A DNA stretch of 64,000 nucleotides from Patiria miniata (lineage: Eukaryota; Echinodermata; Asteroidea; Valvatida; Asterinidae): assembly GCF_015706575.1 (NCBI RefSeq), contig NW_024037058.1:4209754-4273753 (forward strand). The letters run 5' to 3'. The notes under the pieces were generated by a model, which was given only the letters and a program-made list of their open reading frames with translations, was not told the DNA's origin and searched no databases. This document shows positions 1 through 11,560 of this stretch, one piece after another. Both the position numbers and the translations under genes were made by a program. Numbering within the stretch: the stretch's first letter is position 1; each line of letters opens with the position of its first letter.

Positions 1-522
1 TTGGGGGCGGAGAATCTGTGCCTCCGGGCTCAGCTGACATGTTGAGGCTGATGAGGATCGTATACGAAAAAACTAACTGTGGTAGCTCTGCATTTCCGAA
101 GTTCTGAAGGCCTAGGCACCGTTACTAGAGTCAGTCAAAACGTAAACATAATCTTAATGCCGCTCGTCGCTGGCCGCCAAATTAAAGTAAATATCGTCTG
201 CAAATGCACTGCTCCCTCACTGCTATACATTATATTGTGGAACGTGAAAGTACTGCGGGGTACCAGTGAGTACATGTATAGTCTGGTTTAAACGCGGTCC
301 GCGCATAATGGTTTGGACTGTGGGGCGGGGACTAGTCTACATGCATGTGATATCACAATGTGATATACAACGGGAGTGTGCCATGCATATTTATCGCCCG
401 GTCAGGTGATCGTCCTGGGCCAATGAAAATACAGTATAAAGACAGAGGTATGACAAACACATTTAGTAAAGCTGCTTAAATTTTGCTAGGTTATTAATTC
501 CCTCCCCCGTTTTATTACTCAG

Positions 523-3500
523 TGATATGTGTCGGCCAGGGCCTGCATGCAAATTATGCAGACAAGACCGTGATCATGACGCATATTGTGAGAAACCACT
601 TGAAGAAACATCAAATGGAGGTAAATTGGTAACATATATATCTCAGACCTGAGGAAGGTTCAATCGAGGATGTTATACTTAAACTATAGAGTACCGAAGT
701 GTGACGTCATTTAGAACCAGAAAGTGTAGTGCAAACGAATGGAATACGCGCGGATGTTGGTTCACGGCATAGATATAGAATACAAAGACTAGATCGGCAG
801 CGCGTCCACACGCGCCCATTCACAGTGCGATAAATCTCCGCCATTTTTGTTGTCTCTCGTGGACGCGCAACAAATGAACGTAAAGTAATGGAGCTAAATG
901 TATCTTTCCTCCATCACGTGACCTAGCTCAACGCGCGCGAAGCTAGAAATGCGCACCGAGTATGCACGCGCTGCCGATCTAGTCTTTTTATTCTATATCT
1001 ATGGTTCACGGGCTGAATCACGCGCTAATGTCTTTTACACAGTCACATAATTATGTGCGTGATGTAATAACTTTGGTACGGGTAGAATAGGGGCGTGGCA
1101 ATGTCGACTGGTGGTTAATGGCGTCACTTGCGCCTGCGCATTAGGAAAGTGTATCTCTTAGGAAAGTGTATCTCTATGTGCATTATTATGTGCATGGCTA
1201 TTGTATTAACCAGCCACGTATAGGCTGGTCCAAAACGGTCGAGTATACTTTTTTCCAACTTCGCATGGGGTCGAGCGAAGATAGTCGAATAATGGGTTAA
1301 TCATGTCCTCTTCTGAACCTACTCCAAATTTTCGATCTGTCTGTTTGTAAGCGTGGGTGTCGCGAGGGGGGGGGGGGTGTAACAGGGATTTTGAAGGAAA
1401 TGTGCTTTGCCCCCTCTCGAATAAAATCCTCGCGACGCACGTTTGTAAGCCTATTCTCCCAAATATTTTCTTCAAAGTTTTACTCTCTCTGATCTGTGAC
1501 AAAGTGTCCACCACTTTCTTTTAACAGATTGCGACTGGGACCAGGATCTGTACTGCACCTACAACGATGCCAGCGTATGTGTTTATGATCAGGACTTCTC
1601 AAGCAGCTGCATGTACTACTACACAATACTCGGTCCCCTGATATATTGCGTCTGCGATGGGTCTGAAGTTCCTCGCGGCCTAAGGTACATGTTCACATCC
1701 AACACGTTTATCACTCGTACAATTTCATGTCCCTTTAATAACTTCGGCAGACTTTTCCTGTGGTAGTGTTCCTTTTTCATGGACTATTTGTATAAGCCAG
1801 TAATTCGACGTATGCATGAACTTGCGTGCCATAATATCAATGAAATCGATGGAAATTGTAGGGTTATAAAGTAGGTTATAAATTTAAACCTCTACGCCAT
1901 GTTTCAAAGTAGACAATTTCCTTCAATCAAAGTTGTATGCGAACTGTATTTCTGTATCTTTAAGGGCGCAGACTTGGGTTCATTGATTTGTTGGAATTGG
2001 AACGGGACTCAGTCTTACGAACTTCCCTTTTCATCAGGTGTAGCGACACGACATCAGCACCAACACAGCAGACACGTAAACCGACAACGTCGAGCCCACC
2101 AGAGGCAACACTGCCCTCATCACAGACCAACGTGGAGGCGATAATCATCGGGTCCGTCCTTTCGGCTGTTCTGCTGTTGGTTCTACTGATCATATTCTGG
2201 CTGTGCTGGACAAAGAAACTGACCCTCCTAAGGAGAAGCCAGTGAGTCAAATATTCCTACACAATCCTACTCAGAAAGCTACAAGTGAATAATATTGTAT
2301 TGGTATTAATTACCTACAAGGAATAAGCCCTTCCTGCATGCCTGTCAATCAAACTTTGCACAGTGTCCAAGTACATTTATATCAAGTTTACCACGAAAGT
2401 ATGGATGACCTTGTTTGCAACAACTGAAAAAACAAAACCAACATACAAAACAACACGTCAATGTGGCTGCGACTTACGGCTATACATCCAGAATGGTCCA
2501 ACATTACATATATACTCAAATAGTTTCACGACGATCGAGCATTATCTTACACGGTACATAACAAAATCGCCTTTTTTACGTCATAATGACGACATGATCA
2601 CGTCACACACTTCTCACGAGTCTGCCTTCAAACGAATGTAACATTGTTATTTGAATGATTGAAAGAGATTGTTTAGGCACTAGAAGTCGAGATAATTACC
2701 TATTAGAATTCTGACAAATGATGATAGAGATGACATCATTGGTCATGGGATGTATAATCATCTGAATGCCTAATGAGAAAACGTTGAATACTATTGTAAT
2801 CCATTCCATTGTATAATAATTGTTCAGCTTATTGGGACCCCGTGTAAAATGCGCTTTATAAGAATGGTTTATTATTAATAATATTATTATTATTATTGTA
2901 TCCATGTTGCATTTTTACGTATTTGTTTCGTTTTTTTTGTACAACAGAAATGCTGCTGGTGACGCACATGACGGAACGAATTCAAAAGGTGGGTCATGAA
3001 ACAATTTTTACTCAGTTTTGAAAGGGGCGACTGGCAATTACGTCTTACCATTTCATTAGTTTTTCTCCAAACGCACGTTAGTCTGAAAGTTCCATCAAAG
3101 AGCTTCAAGTCAAATTCAGCATGGGTGGGGAGATTTTTGGTCAGGATTTAATTATTTAGGCATATCTTCATACATGTATCCACCGAGTGACAACAGCTAA
3201 AATTATTATGGTTTATTTTATTTAAGAAAAAAAATTGATGTTATTATAAAACTCCTTCAACATGTGTAACAATTTAGTTACACATGTACTTTAATTTGTC
3301 AACTGTGCCGCATTGTTTAATCACCTAGATAAAGACCACCCTCTGAAGTTGCAACCACGAGAACTCGGGACAAACGCTGATCAAAAGCCAGACTCACCAG
3401 GCTTATTGAACCCCACGTACTCCACGTCTTTGGATTTAAATCAAGACCATTACTACTCCAAAATACGGGACGAAGGTGGCACCCCCGTGGAGGGGCGTAA

Positions 3501-3864
3501 ACGTCATGCACAGGACGACCATGTTAGACCTTCAGCTCCGCCCATTGATACGGAGGCCCCTGCCGACCATCATTATTTTGTCTTGGAACGGGATGGTGAA
3601 CAAGTGGAGACAGACGACCAAGCAGGGTCCCCCGAGGAACCAAACAATCATGACTATTTCGTGTTGGAGAAGGACGACTCCCAACACGGGAATGATTATG
3701 GGGAAAACGTGAATGCGACAGATGGCGCAACCTCGAGACCAAGGGCCAGTGCAGACGTGTCCTACGATCACATCAGGCGATCAGAACCCGGACATTCTGA
3801 AGACGCCCCTTTGAGCCAGGTCACTGGGTATGATCACATCAAACGGCCTGGTCAGAATGTATAG
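523..3864 (+). CDS. Gene A: type I membrane protein with cysteine-rich ectodomain and tyrosine-motif tail (5' partial)
   Basis: Exons read with GT-AG borders and compatible phases: 523-620, 1528-1684, 2038-2241, 2948-2988, 3329-3864 (TAG stop). A signal-peptide exon ending in phase 2 is expected upstream but is not visible in 1-522, so the 5' end is probably outside the window. Exons 523-620 and 1528-1684 encode a short Cys-rich ectodomain; 2038-2241 encodes a Thr/Pro-rich stalk and one hydrophobic membrane span followed by basic residues; 3329-3864 encodes an acidic, Tyr-rich cytoplasmic tail. The tail holds NPTY (3409-3420), PSAPP (3529-3543), two YFVLE motifs and two YDHI motifs, one of which (VSYDHI) fits the ITIM consensus. 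Exon order, phases and motifs match gene B, which starts 1.6 kb downstream, so this is a tandem duplicate. NPxY is known to bind PTB/clathrin adaptors and PSAP to bind TSG101; their use here is inferred. The family is not recognised. Confidence 0.82.
768..1003. mobile_element. 236-bp MITE with long TIRs and 8-bp target duplication
   Basis: It lies in an intron of gene A between exons 523-620 and 1528-1684. The two ends are inverted copies over about 35 bp (CATAGATATAGAATA... continuing into a shared CTAGATCGGCAGCGCG block). Both sides carry the identical octamer GTTCACGG (760-767 and 1004-1011). An 8-bp target-site duplication fits hAT-type (or P/Merlin-type) transposition. No coding capacity, so non-autonomous. 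Confidence 0.85.
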
Positions 3865-4267
3865 AGGGAGGGCGTTGCAGGCGATGCGAACGATTGTTAT
3901 GACAAATCGTAATCTCTGTAAAAAAATTGTAATCTCTACGAAAACTTTACAGTCATTAATGTACTCGAGAAACAAAGTCAATAGCTGATAGTACAATCAC
4001 AACTCAGTGTTAAATCATTGTGTTTGGAACGTTTGCAAACAATTTTGTTTGGGTTTCATTTAATATTTCATCAAATACATAACTGTGTTGATGCCATTAT
4101 TGTCACTTACACAGAGCCGTTCACCATATTGCATTTAATTAAAATTAATTAAAATTGAAACCAACACTTCAATACCATTAATCAGTAAGTAAACTGAGGC
4201 CATATTTTAAGTATCATGAAAGGGTACACACTGTTACGAACTACCCTTTGTGTGGAATGTTGTATAA

Positions 4268-4273
4268 AATAAA
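4268..4273 (+). terminator. Candidate poly(A) signal of gene A
   Basis: AATAAA about 400 bp after the gene A stop, in an AT-rich stretch consistent with a 3' UTR. This is the only canonical hexamer noticed between the stop and the MITE at 4450. Confidence 0.5.
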
Positions 4274-4449
4274 GCCGATGGTTTCAGTCTTTCCGAACTT
4301 ATAATAAACATGGCTTTCAGTAATACCATTAATGACATATTTTGTGTCTGATTTAATAGTGCAGTGCTCTCTGGGTATTAAGACCGGGGGGGGGGGAGAT
4401 ATCTTGAAGAAAAAAAGCCTTCCTGATTACAAATGTATGTAGCTAACAC

Positions 4450-4655
4450 CGTTCAGACATCGTACTACTAGGAGATAAACTCGTTCTGGTTATTCGCTAA
4501 ACCCTCCCTCCGAGGGGTTTAAGTTGCCGTTTTATCTTCGAGTTGAACTCGATTCGGTCTAAATAAAAAAGCGTTCAGACATCGTTTTAGCGAGAAAGTT
4601 ACACTGAATCGAGTTCAAGCAATGTTTTAAGGAAATTTAAAACGGTGTCTGAACG
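4450..4655. mobile_element. Short TIR element (MITE-like) between genes A and B
   Basis: The ends carry CGTTCAGACATCG on the left and its near-complement CGGTGTCTGAACG on the right. A further internal copy of the terminal motif lies at about 4571. About 205 bp, no coding capacity; the target duplication is not clear. The rest of the A-B spacer (3865-5484) shows nothing else recognisable. Confidence 0.6.
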
Positions 4656-5484
4656 ACCCCTAAGCGAAATACACAACCGGATGAGAAGGTATTTATTTAC
4701 TTAAAGGTACGTGTGTGTGACTTTCTATAGTCGTCAGCCCTGCCTTTAAAGAATACTATGGGTGACTTTGCATTACAACCTGCTATTGAAAAGCCTCAAG
4801 GAAGGAAGACTGTAATTCAGCTCCGTCCTTGGACACCATTTCCGGGTTGTAAGGGTAGGGTTATAATAAGCTTTGCGTGTAAAGAGATTTTGTTTAATTC
4901 TTCCTTTGTACATTGTTATTTTTATTACGTACGTAATCGTCTTCACCAAAGTGCGGAAAGGTGACTCGACACATCGGGAAAAGGAAGTTAAATGACAGTG
5001 CCGTCTACTCATCAGGAGAAGGACCGCAATCCTGCAAATGTTGGACTGGTACTATACTGAACAACTGCAGCTTCACTTCTGGTACTGACGTAAACTACTC
5101 TATAGTCAAACAGACTGGGACCATCCTTATTACAAGGATCAGCTGCTAGTGAATAAACGGATGTCATATTTTGTTACATTATTGCCCGGACAGTGTAAAG
5201 AGACATCATGAAATTCAACTGATCGGTGAGGTGAATATTCGTGTACAACACGTCCTAAACATAAGAGCCTCAACTGCCGTCAATACTGAATTAGGCCTAT
5301 ACAGATTTGTTGATAACTTCGCTTGTTTAAAGAGACACAAACCCAGCCCTGTGCAGACAGATTGCAAAGGATTGTTGGGCTTAGGTCTACAACATTTAAG
5401 CAAGCAAGTCCATGAACACGGCCTTTGATTTGGCGTATTGCTCTGAGAACTTCATCCAACAAAATTGACGGAAGTCAGTTTAAG

Positions 5485-8400
5485 ATGGAACTACCCCGTC
5501 AACTCGTCCAGCCCCGCACTGTGTTTCTGGTGCTATTTCTCGGCAGTGCATTTCAGTGGGGATCTTCCACAGGTGACGTTGAGTCACTTCCCGATGAACT
5601 ACTCTCGAAGATATCCGATTTACAGAGATACTTCTGTGACAGGTACATGTTTACAATTACATTAATTTTAAATTACCCTCAACATTAATTAAGACAAACT
5701 GACATTCTGTTTGTATCGATTATGTGTGTTATTGCTCCGTTCTAAACATTCGTTCCATCCGATGAGCAAAATCTGTGGTGAAACTCTCACATTAAGACGG
5801 AAACTGTTTGGTTGTCTCAAAAAATGTATACATGCTTATTGAAACGTTTCCATCTGTTTTGTTTACACCGGCTTACAGCTTCCCACCTGGTTCAGTTATT
5901 TGAACGATACCAACGTTTAATACTAAAAGCAACCCTAACATATGGCTAGTCACAGACAGTCGAAAAAGCAATCCTCTTCCCCTGCCATGCCGTGCTTTTT
6001 ACTCAGGCTGATCACCAATAGTCGGATCATACTTCACGCAAGTACAGTGACTAGTTCAAGGCAAGAAGTAGGCACAGCTGGCTAATCAATCACCTCCAGT
6101 CAAAGCATATATGCAGTCAAGTTAAAAAGTCACAGCCAATCAATCCTGCTTTATGTAGTCCGGGAGCTCTTAACTGTTGAAAACAGTCTTTTGATTGATT
6201 TTGACTAAAATGACAACTTTGCACAGAATTTGTGTTTGCATGGGAGGGTTAATATATAGTTCTTTAAAACAAGGCACTTGTTATAATATCATTGTCAACG
6301 AAATGCATCAACTCAACGCCCAATTTCGCCGTCCTTTGTCAGAAAGCTCTCATCTCTTCAAACTGTAACAGCAAATTGAGGTAGATTCTCTTGCTCATGA
6401 ACATAAGCACCTCGATCCTCTCTGGGCGCAATCCTTCATCCAATCATATAGACTGGTACAGTACAGGAAAATATCACAACTCGAGTATTTTTCTCTTTAG
6501 CTGTAACGATTCGTTCGAACCATGCAACCCAAGCAATTCAAGGAGATGTCCATTCTGTCAGCAGATCTGCCAGCCCATTAAGCGTGGGGAAGACACCGTG
6601 GATGCGGAATGTCATGAAGAGTCGTGCAGTGACTACGGTGAGTAGTTTGGAACGCTTCAATTATGCAGCTCTCCTCAAGCTTTTTTAAATCTTTGCCTGA
6701 CTCACCAATATATGTTATGCATAAGACCCACAAGCCTCGGTGCTGTGAAAAACAAAATCTTTTAAAGTTTTCAGTACAAGTGAAAAACGTTGTTGAATGA
6801 GAGTCCATCAAGGATGGTTAAACTTAAAGGCCAAACATTCATATTAAATCAGCAGTGTGTACAGGAAGAACACTAGCCAAAATTAACAGCATAGCACCAA
6901 CAGGAGGTCAGAAACGATTGCGCGTACAATTTCACCATAAGGTTCATCCTACCAGATATCAATGACAAATATACACCCACTTGCAAAACTGCTAATCACG
7001 ATGTTTGCCTGTGGCGGGCTGAAGGACTACATGCCGCATTGCCATGAAAGACCAGTAACCCGTATTAGTGAGATTCATCATTGATGATTGGGAATAAGTC
7101 GTTGGTGTTCTTGATTGGGGTTCTCCAAACTAATCCTGATATAAATGTTTACTATTCTTCCTCAGCATGAGCAAAAAGAAAAGACCTGTTAACTAAATTA
7201 CAAAAACGACGCCTTTAAACATAAGCATACACAAATTATTCTATTTATTTTACCGGATAAAATATTCATAATTGCTACACATTTTGTACCAGGGGATTTA
7301 TGAGTAATAAGCAGTGCATTACAATAATGCCCTTTCCAGGACACCGTACAGTCCCATGCTTGTTTGTACCATGGAGGAAGATCCTCCATGTGTGTACATA
7401 ATCAAATCGCACGTATTACTTTGAACAGCATTGAAGCCTTAATAACTGCACCCCCTACACTAACTACACAACACTTCCTTAATCAAGCATTATCCCCTCG
7501 TCCTGGTGCACTGTAAACTCTGCATGAAAAGAATTCGCAAGGAAAGTTGACCGATGTTCACCAGCCAGTCCACAAAGAAAATAACTTTCTCAAGAGTCCA
7601 TAAAGATTTAACTCTACTGGATCGCGATAAACATAATATTCCCGGCAAGAAAACCAAACAGATTGTTGTGCATTTAAAAAGTGATTTTTATCGTTGATTT
7701 CTGTGCTCTCTTTGTTTTCACGAGTATTACACAAACTTGTTTATTGACAGGTGTATTTTTTGTTGTTGGGGGAGACAGTCGAACTTTCATGTTGCCTTTT
7801 CAAAACGGATCATGAAAATGATGACGTTGTTTTCAATGTCTAAAATTAATATCTTAAATGGCGGTAAATATTTTTTGGTGAGCAGGATCTCTGTGTGAAG
7901 ATGAACAGTGCGACATTTGCCGTTTCACCGATGCCTATGTGACGGAGTGCGAGTTCGACAATGACGACGACATCTGCGTGTTCAACACCACCGAGTCGAA
8001 CAAAGTCTTCTGCATTTGCGAGGGTATACCGGGAATCGTTGTGGACAAAAGGTAGCTAAAATGCCGACTCGATCAGATCTCTGTGTAATTTTGTAATGCA
8101 GGTTAAACTCGGGATATTGTCATCGATTTTATGTCCTTATAAGCAGGACACATTGTCTCTATTTTGAAAACCTTTTACGAGCGAAGATACTCAATCTGCA
8201 ATGGTATTGATATTGTAAAGGAGGATTTAATTGTGTTCCCTGTACTGTGCACATTTTCGAAAGGTATATAGGGTTGATTTATAGGTCAAAATAATGATGA
8301 TGAACCTTTTTCCCTCTTAGGAATAAAAAACATCTCCATTCAAAACAGTTTGTCATTTTCTGAGTTTTTCTCTTTCATTTTAAATTATCCAGTCACGTTC

Positions 8401-11400
8401 AGAGGCCCTTCGGGCCTGGGATTTATCGATAGAATCAGCCAACAATTTTTTTTTTCCAAGAAGCAACCCAAAACAAATAAGAGTTCAAAGACATCCCCGA
8501 ACAGGTCACGCTCAAATATCTGTTATTAAACCTTTGAGCGACCAAAGCTTTAAGAGTAAGGACCAGCCTTAGGCAAAATTTACCTTGGAGACTTGTCTTG
8601 AAGGGCCTGGCAAAAAGTGGCAAGTCAGTTTCTTTTCGAACACATGCCCACTCGGTCTTGCAAAAGCAGTTTGCATTATGTTTAACCGATTTTGTTTTTG
8701 TTGACAGTTGTAGCGACCGGCGAAGTGAATTGTCTACCAAACAGCCGCCTTCGGGGCAGGTCAGCACCCGGGCATTGGTTATTGGCAGTATCCTGGCCAT
8801 AGTGTTTGTGACTGCATTCCTTGCTGTGATTTGCTTTTGCCCGAAAAGCAAGCTGATGTGCAAAAGGCGACCCAAGTGAGTCCTTTTTAAAATTAAAATA
8901 CTAAGATTATTGGCTTTCATTATAACGTCCTCATGAGTCATGAGACGTTATCTTAAAGGTGCATATTTAAAAGTCCTTTATCGGGAGAAATTAGTAGTGG
9001 AACTATGTTCTTGCATAACTTAGGATGGGTTGCCCTATTATGGCGGTACTTATCACGTTTCTCGTTCGGAATAGAGATTGCCCACTAACCTTCCCAAATT
9101 GTCCTGTCTTTTTGTGATGTACAACTCTTCCTTTTCAAATTGATATAAAAAAAATCCGACGGTGGTGCGGTTTATCCCGTGTACGATGCCTGTGAAAATA
9201 GACATGCTCGGAGAGTCCCTATTATCGCGGTATGCGGGAAGTGTTTTTTTATAATGATCTCAACTTTTTTATTCATAGTTAATGTTTGACCAAAACATCC
9301 CCTGATTAAAGTCTGATTTTTCCCTCGTAACGTTCAAGTTGATTAAAGACTTCATGTATATGTCTGCAGGATGATTTCTTAAGACCCTGCCCTTCCCCCG
9401 AGAGGAGAACACAAATCACTGAGGCAAGTCTACTGTTTGGCGATTGGGGGCGCCATTCACTTTACACGGTGTGCCGTTTTATTTTTGTTAACGCGCTGTG
9501 CTTATTTTGATCCCGTAAAAGTTTTTACGATTTCGCGGTGCAAATATCGTCGTTCGACTTCATTTTACATTTACAGCTGAAGAATGAGAACCAGACAATG
9601 GAACTTTCATGGACAGAGCACCATTTAAAGATTTTTTAGAATATAGACGGTACCTTTTGGCAGACACGGTGAGGGAATATTTGCAAGTTTTGGAAAACGT
9701 TATTATTTATTAAAAATCGTTAAAAACCCCGAAAGACACAACATTTTGTAATCCTTTTTTTATACAACTCGGCAAAAAGTCCTAAATGACTGGTGAACTG
9801 GATAAAAATCGCCACTTGAAGAAGTTTTGGCAACGCAAAAAAGAGAAATTGCCCATGCCGCGATAATAGGGAATCCGGCTATATACCAGACATAAACTCA
9901 TACAAAAATAGCGTTATGGGAAAAAGCCCTATGTTCTGTTCATCGAACAGACATAGTTCTAGTTTTTTTCTCTAAATGTAAGGTTTTCTCCTTCTAAATT
10001 TAAGCAAACATGCACTATACACACATTTCATTAGAGGCAACAGCTGAACTTTCGAAAGTCACGTAGTATCAATTACACAAGTAAAATTTTATACCTCAGC
10101 AATCTTCAGCAGTCAAAAGCAGACACATAATATTGAAAAGTAAGCACTTCGAGGTTTCTGTATTCTGTCCCACAAAAATGTGAAAATATAGGCCAAAAAT
10201 CCAAATACTCTGTTTAAAATCTCTACGATATCGTTGATGCAAGCCGACTTTAGCCCAACCAATTCAGATTTGAGACCGAGAATGAGTCAGGCCTGGTATT
10301 CACATTACAACTATTTATTGTTTTCACACTTTGTTTTACGGAAGATTTCAGCATGGATTTTGCACATGCTCTATACGTACCGTACGTATTCCAAAATGTC
10401 ATTCCTCTGCAGTAAGTTGGTATAGTCAAAATGTTCTTGGTACTTGATTGGTGGTCCTCCGAAATATTTCATTTAAACTGGAGGTGTGGCACCAGGGTTT
10501 ACAAGGTGCTGCGGCCACTGCCAGAAACACCGTTGGTATAGTCAAACTGTCAAGTAATTGAAAATAATGTTATGGTATAAACTGTATTTCTTTTCTTTAG
10601 TGGAAACAATGCCACCACTGATGGGAGGAGACAAAAAGGTAACTTTAGTGAAGAAAACCACTATAAAAACCCACCTTACCACACTAACTACTCATCTTTA
10701 GAAAAGCATTCTTAAAGGTTCGTTTATACTTCTATATTGCAAATCTTTGCATGCAGGCTTTATCCTCGTATCCTGAAGTTAAAATACTTGTTGTCTGTTG
10801 CTGCAATTGCGCATGTCGCACACAAACAGTTTCAATTTATGAAACTAGAAGCTCACTTTCCTATGTTACATTCCTGTATCATATTCTTAACCCTTCAGAG
10901 AGCAACAACAGACCCTCGGAACTACAGCCAACGGCCCCCCTAAATGCATCCAATCTTGGACAATCGGTCTCAAATGAGCAAAGCAACCCTACATACGGCA
11001 TTTCCCTTTATCCTTTGAATGACACTGAAATTCAGAAGTTGTCCCGTGAAAATGTTGAACGTGGTACCCCCGGTCGGGGGCATGGCCGCGCAGCCAGTGA
11101 TGGAGAGCAGGTCATGCCATCGGCTCCGCCTATAGAAGAAGCGGGTACGAAGGCCTCTGAACGACATCAGTATTTTGTTTTGGAACCGGAACCACCACTT
11201 AATGGAAAATACAGTCCAGATACGGAGTCCCAACATCGCAACGAGTACGTAACGGTACCACAACACGGCCACAACTATTTCACCTTAGAACCACCATTTG
11301 GTAACCATGACGACGAAACTTCAGATTCTAAAGCTCAAGAGACAACCTCGAACCCAGGAGTCAGCAAAACTAGGGCTTACGATCACATCAATCGATCGCA

Positions 11401-11560
11401 CGGCGAGCATGCGCACGAGTCTTCCGAGCGTTCGAACTACGCTCATTTGGATCCACAACCCGCATACGATCACTTCAGCCGACCTGGACAAACACAAACT
11501 ACAGAGGGCGCTGTGAGCGACAACGTGTACAGTCATCTGGAATCCCATGATGAGAAATAG
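5485..11560 (+). CDS. Gene B: type I membrane protein with cysteine-rich ectodomain and multi-tyrosine tail
   Basis: Six exons: 5485-5642, 6501-6637, 7886-8051, 8708-8875, 10601-10638, 10899-11560 (TAG stop). They sum to 1329 nt, an open frame of 442 aa, with every junction GT-AG. Residues 1-30 are a signal peptide (hydrophobic VFLVLFLGSAF core). Residues 51-155 are a Cys-rich ectodomain with CPFC and CDIC clusters, ending in CICEG. About 176-198 is one transmembrane span followed by basic residues. The tail contains PTAP (233-236), NPTY (252-255), PSAPP (296-300), YFVLE (from Tyr314), YVTV and YFTL six residues apart, YDHI, SNYAHL (ITIM-like), YDHF and YSHL. The equivalents in gene A have the same exon phases. 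Likely a surface receptor or adaptor acting through SH2/PTB and endocytic/ESCRT partners; that role is inferred. The family is not recognised. Intron 1 carries an old repeat and intron 4 a MITE. Confidence 0.88.
5931..6250. repeat. Old interspersed repeat R1, unoccupied copy in gene B intron 1
   Basis: This stretch matches 55271-55530 plus 56036-56117 in the CENPJ last intron over its whole length. Shared blocks include CAATCCTCTTCCCCTGCCAT, CCTGCTTTATGTAG and TTGATTGATTTTGACT. Both copies begin near AACCCT and end near AGGGTT, suggesting short inverted termini. At 6170-6173 this copy has a single TTAA where the other copy carries a 505-bp MITE between duplicated TTAA sites. Confidence 0.8.
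9216..9872. mobile_element. 657-bp TIR element in gene B intron 4
   Basis: The left end TCCCTATTATCGCGGTATG is mirrored on the right by CATGCCGCGATAATAGGGA, one mismatch in 19. No coding capacity is seen inside. A related motif (CCCTATTATGGCGGTA) occurs about 200 bp upstream near 9030, possibly a fragment of another copy. No clear target duplication. Confidence 0.65.

Noticed and set aside
1-522. Search for the missing first exon of gene A
   Set aside because: No ATG followed by a signal-peptide-like stretch and a phase 2 GT donor could be found; the exon is presumed to lie left of the window.
8435-8941. 168-codon minus-strand open frame overlapping a gene B exon
   Set aside because: It is the antisense shadow of the transmembrane exon 8708-8875 and surrounding intron; it has no domain or splice support.
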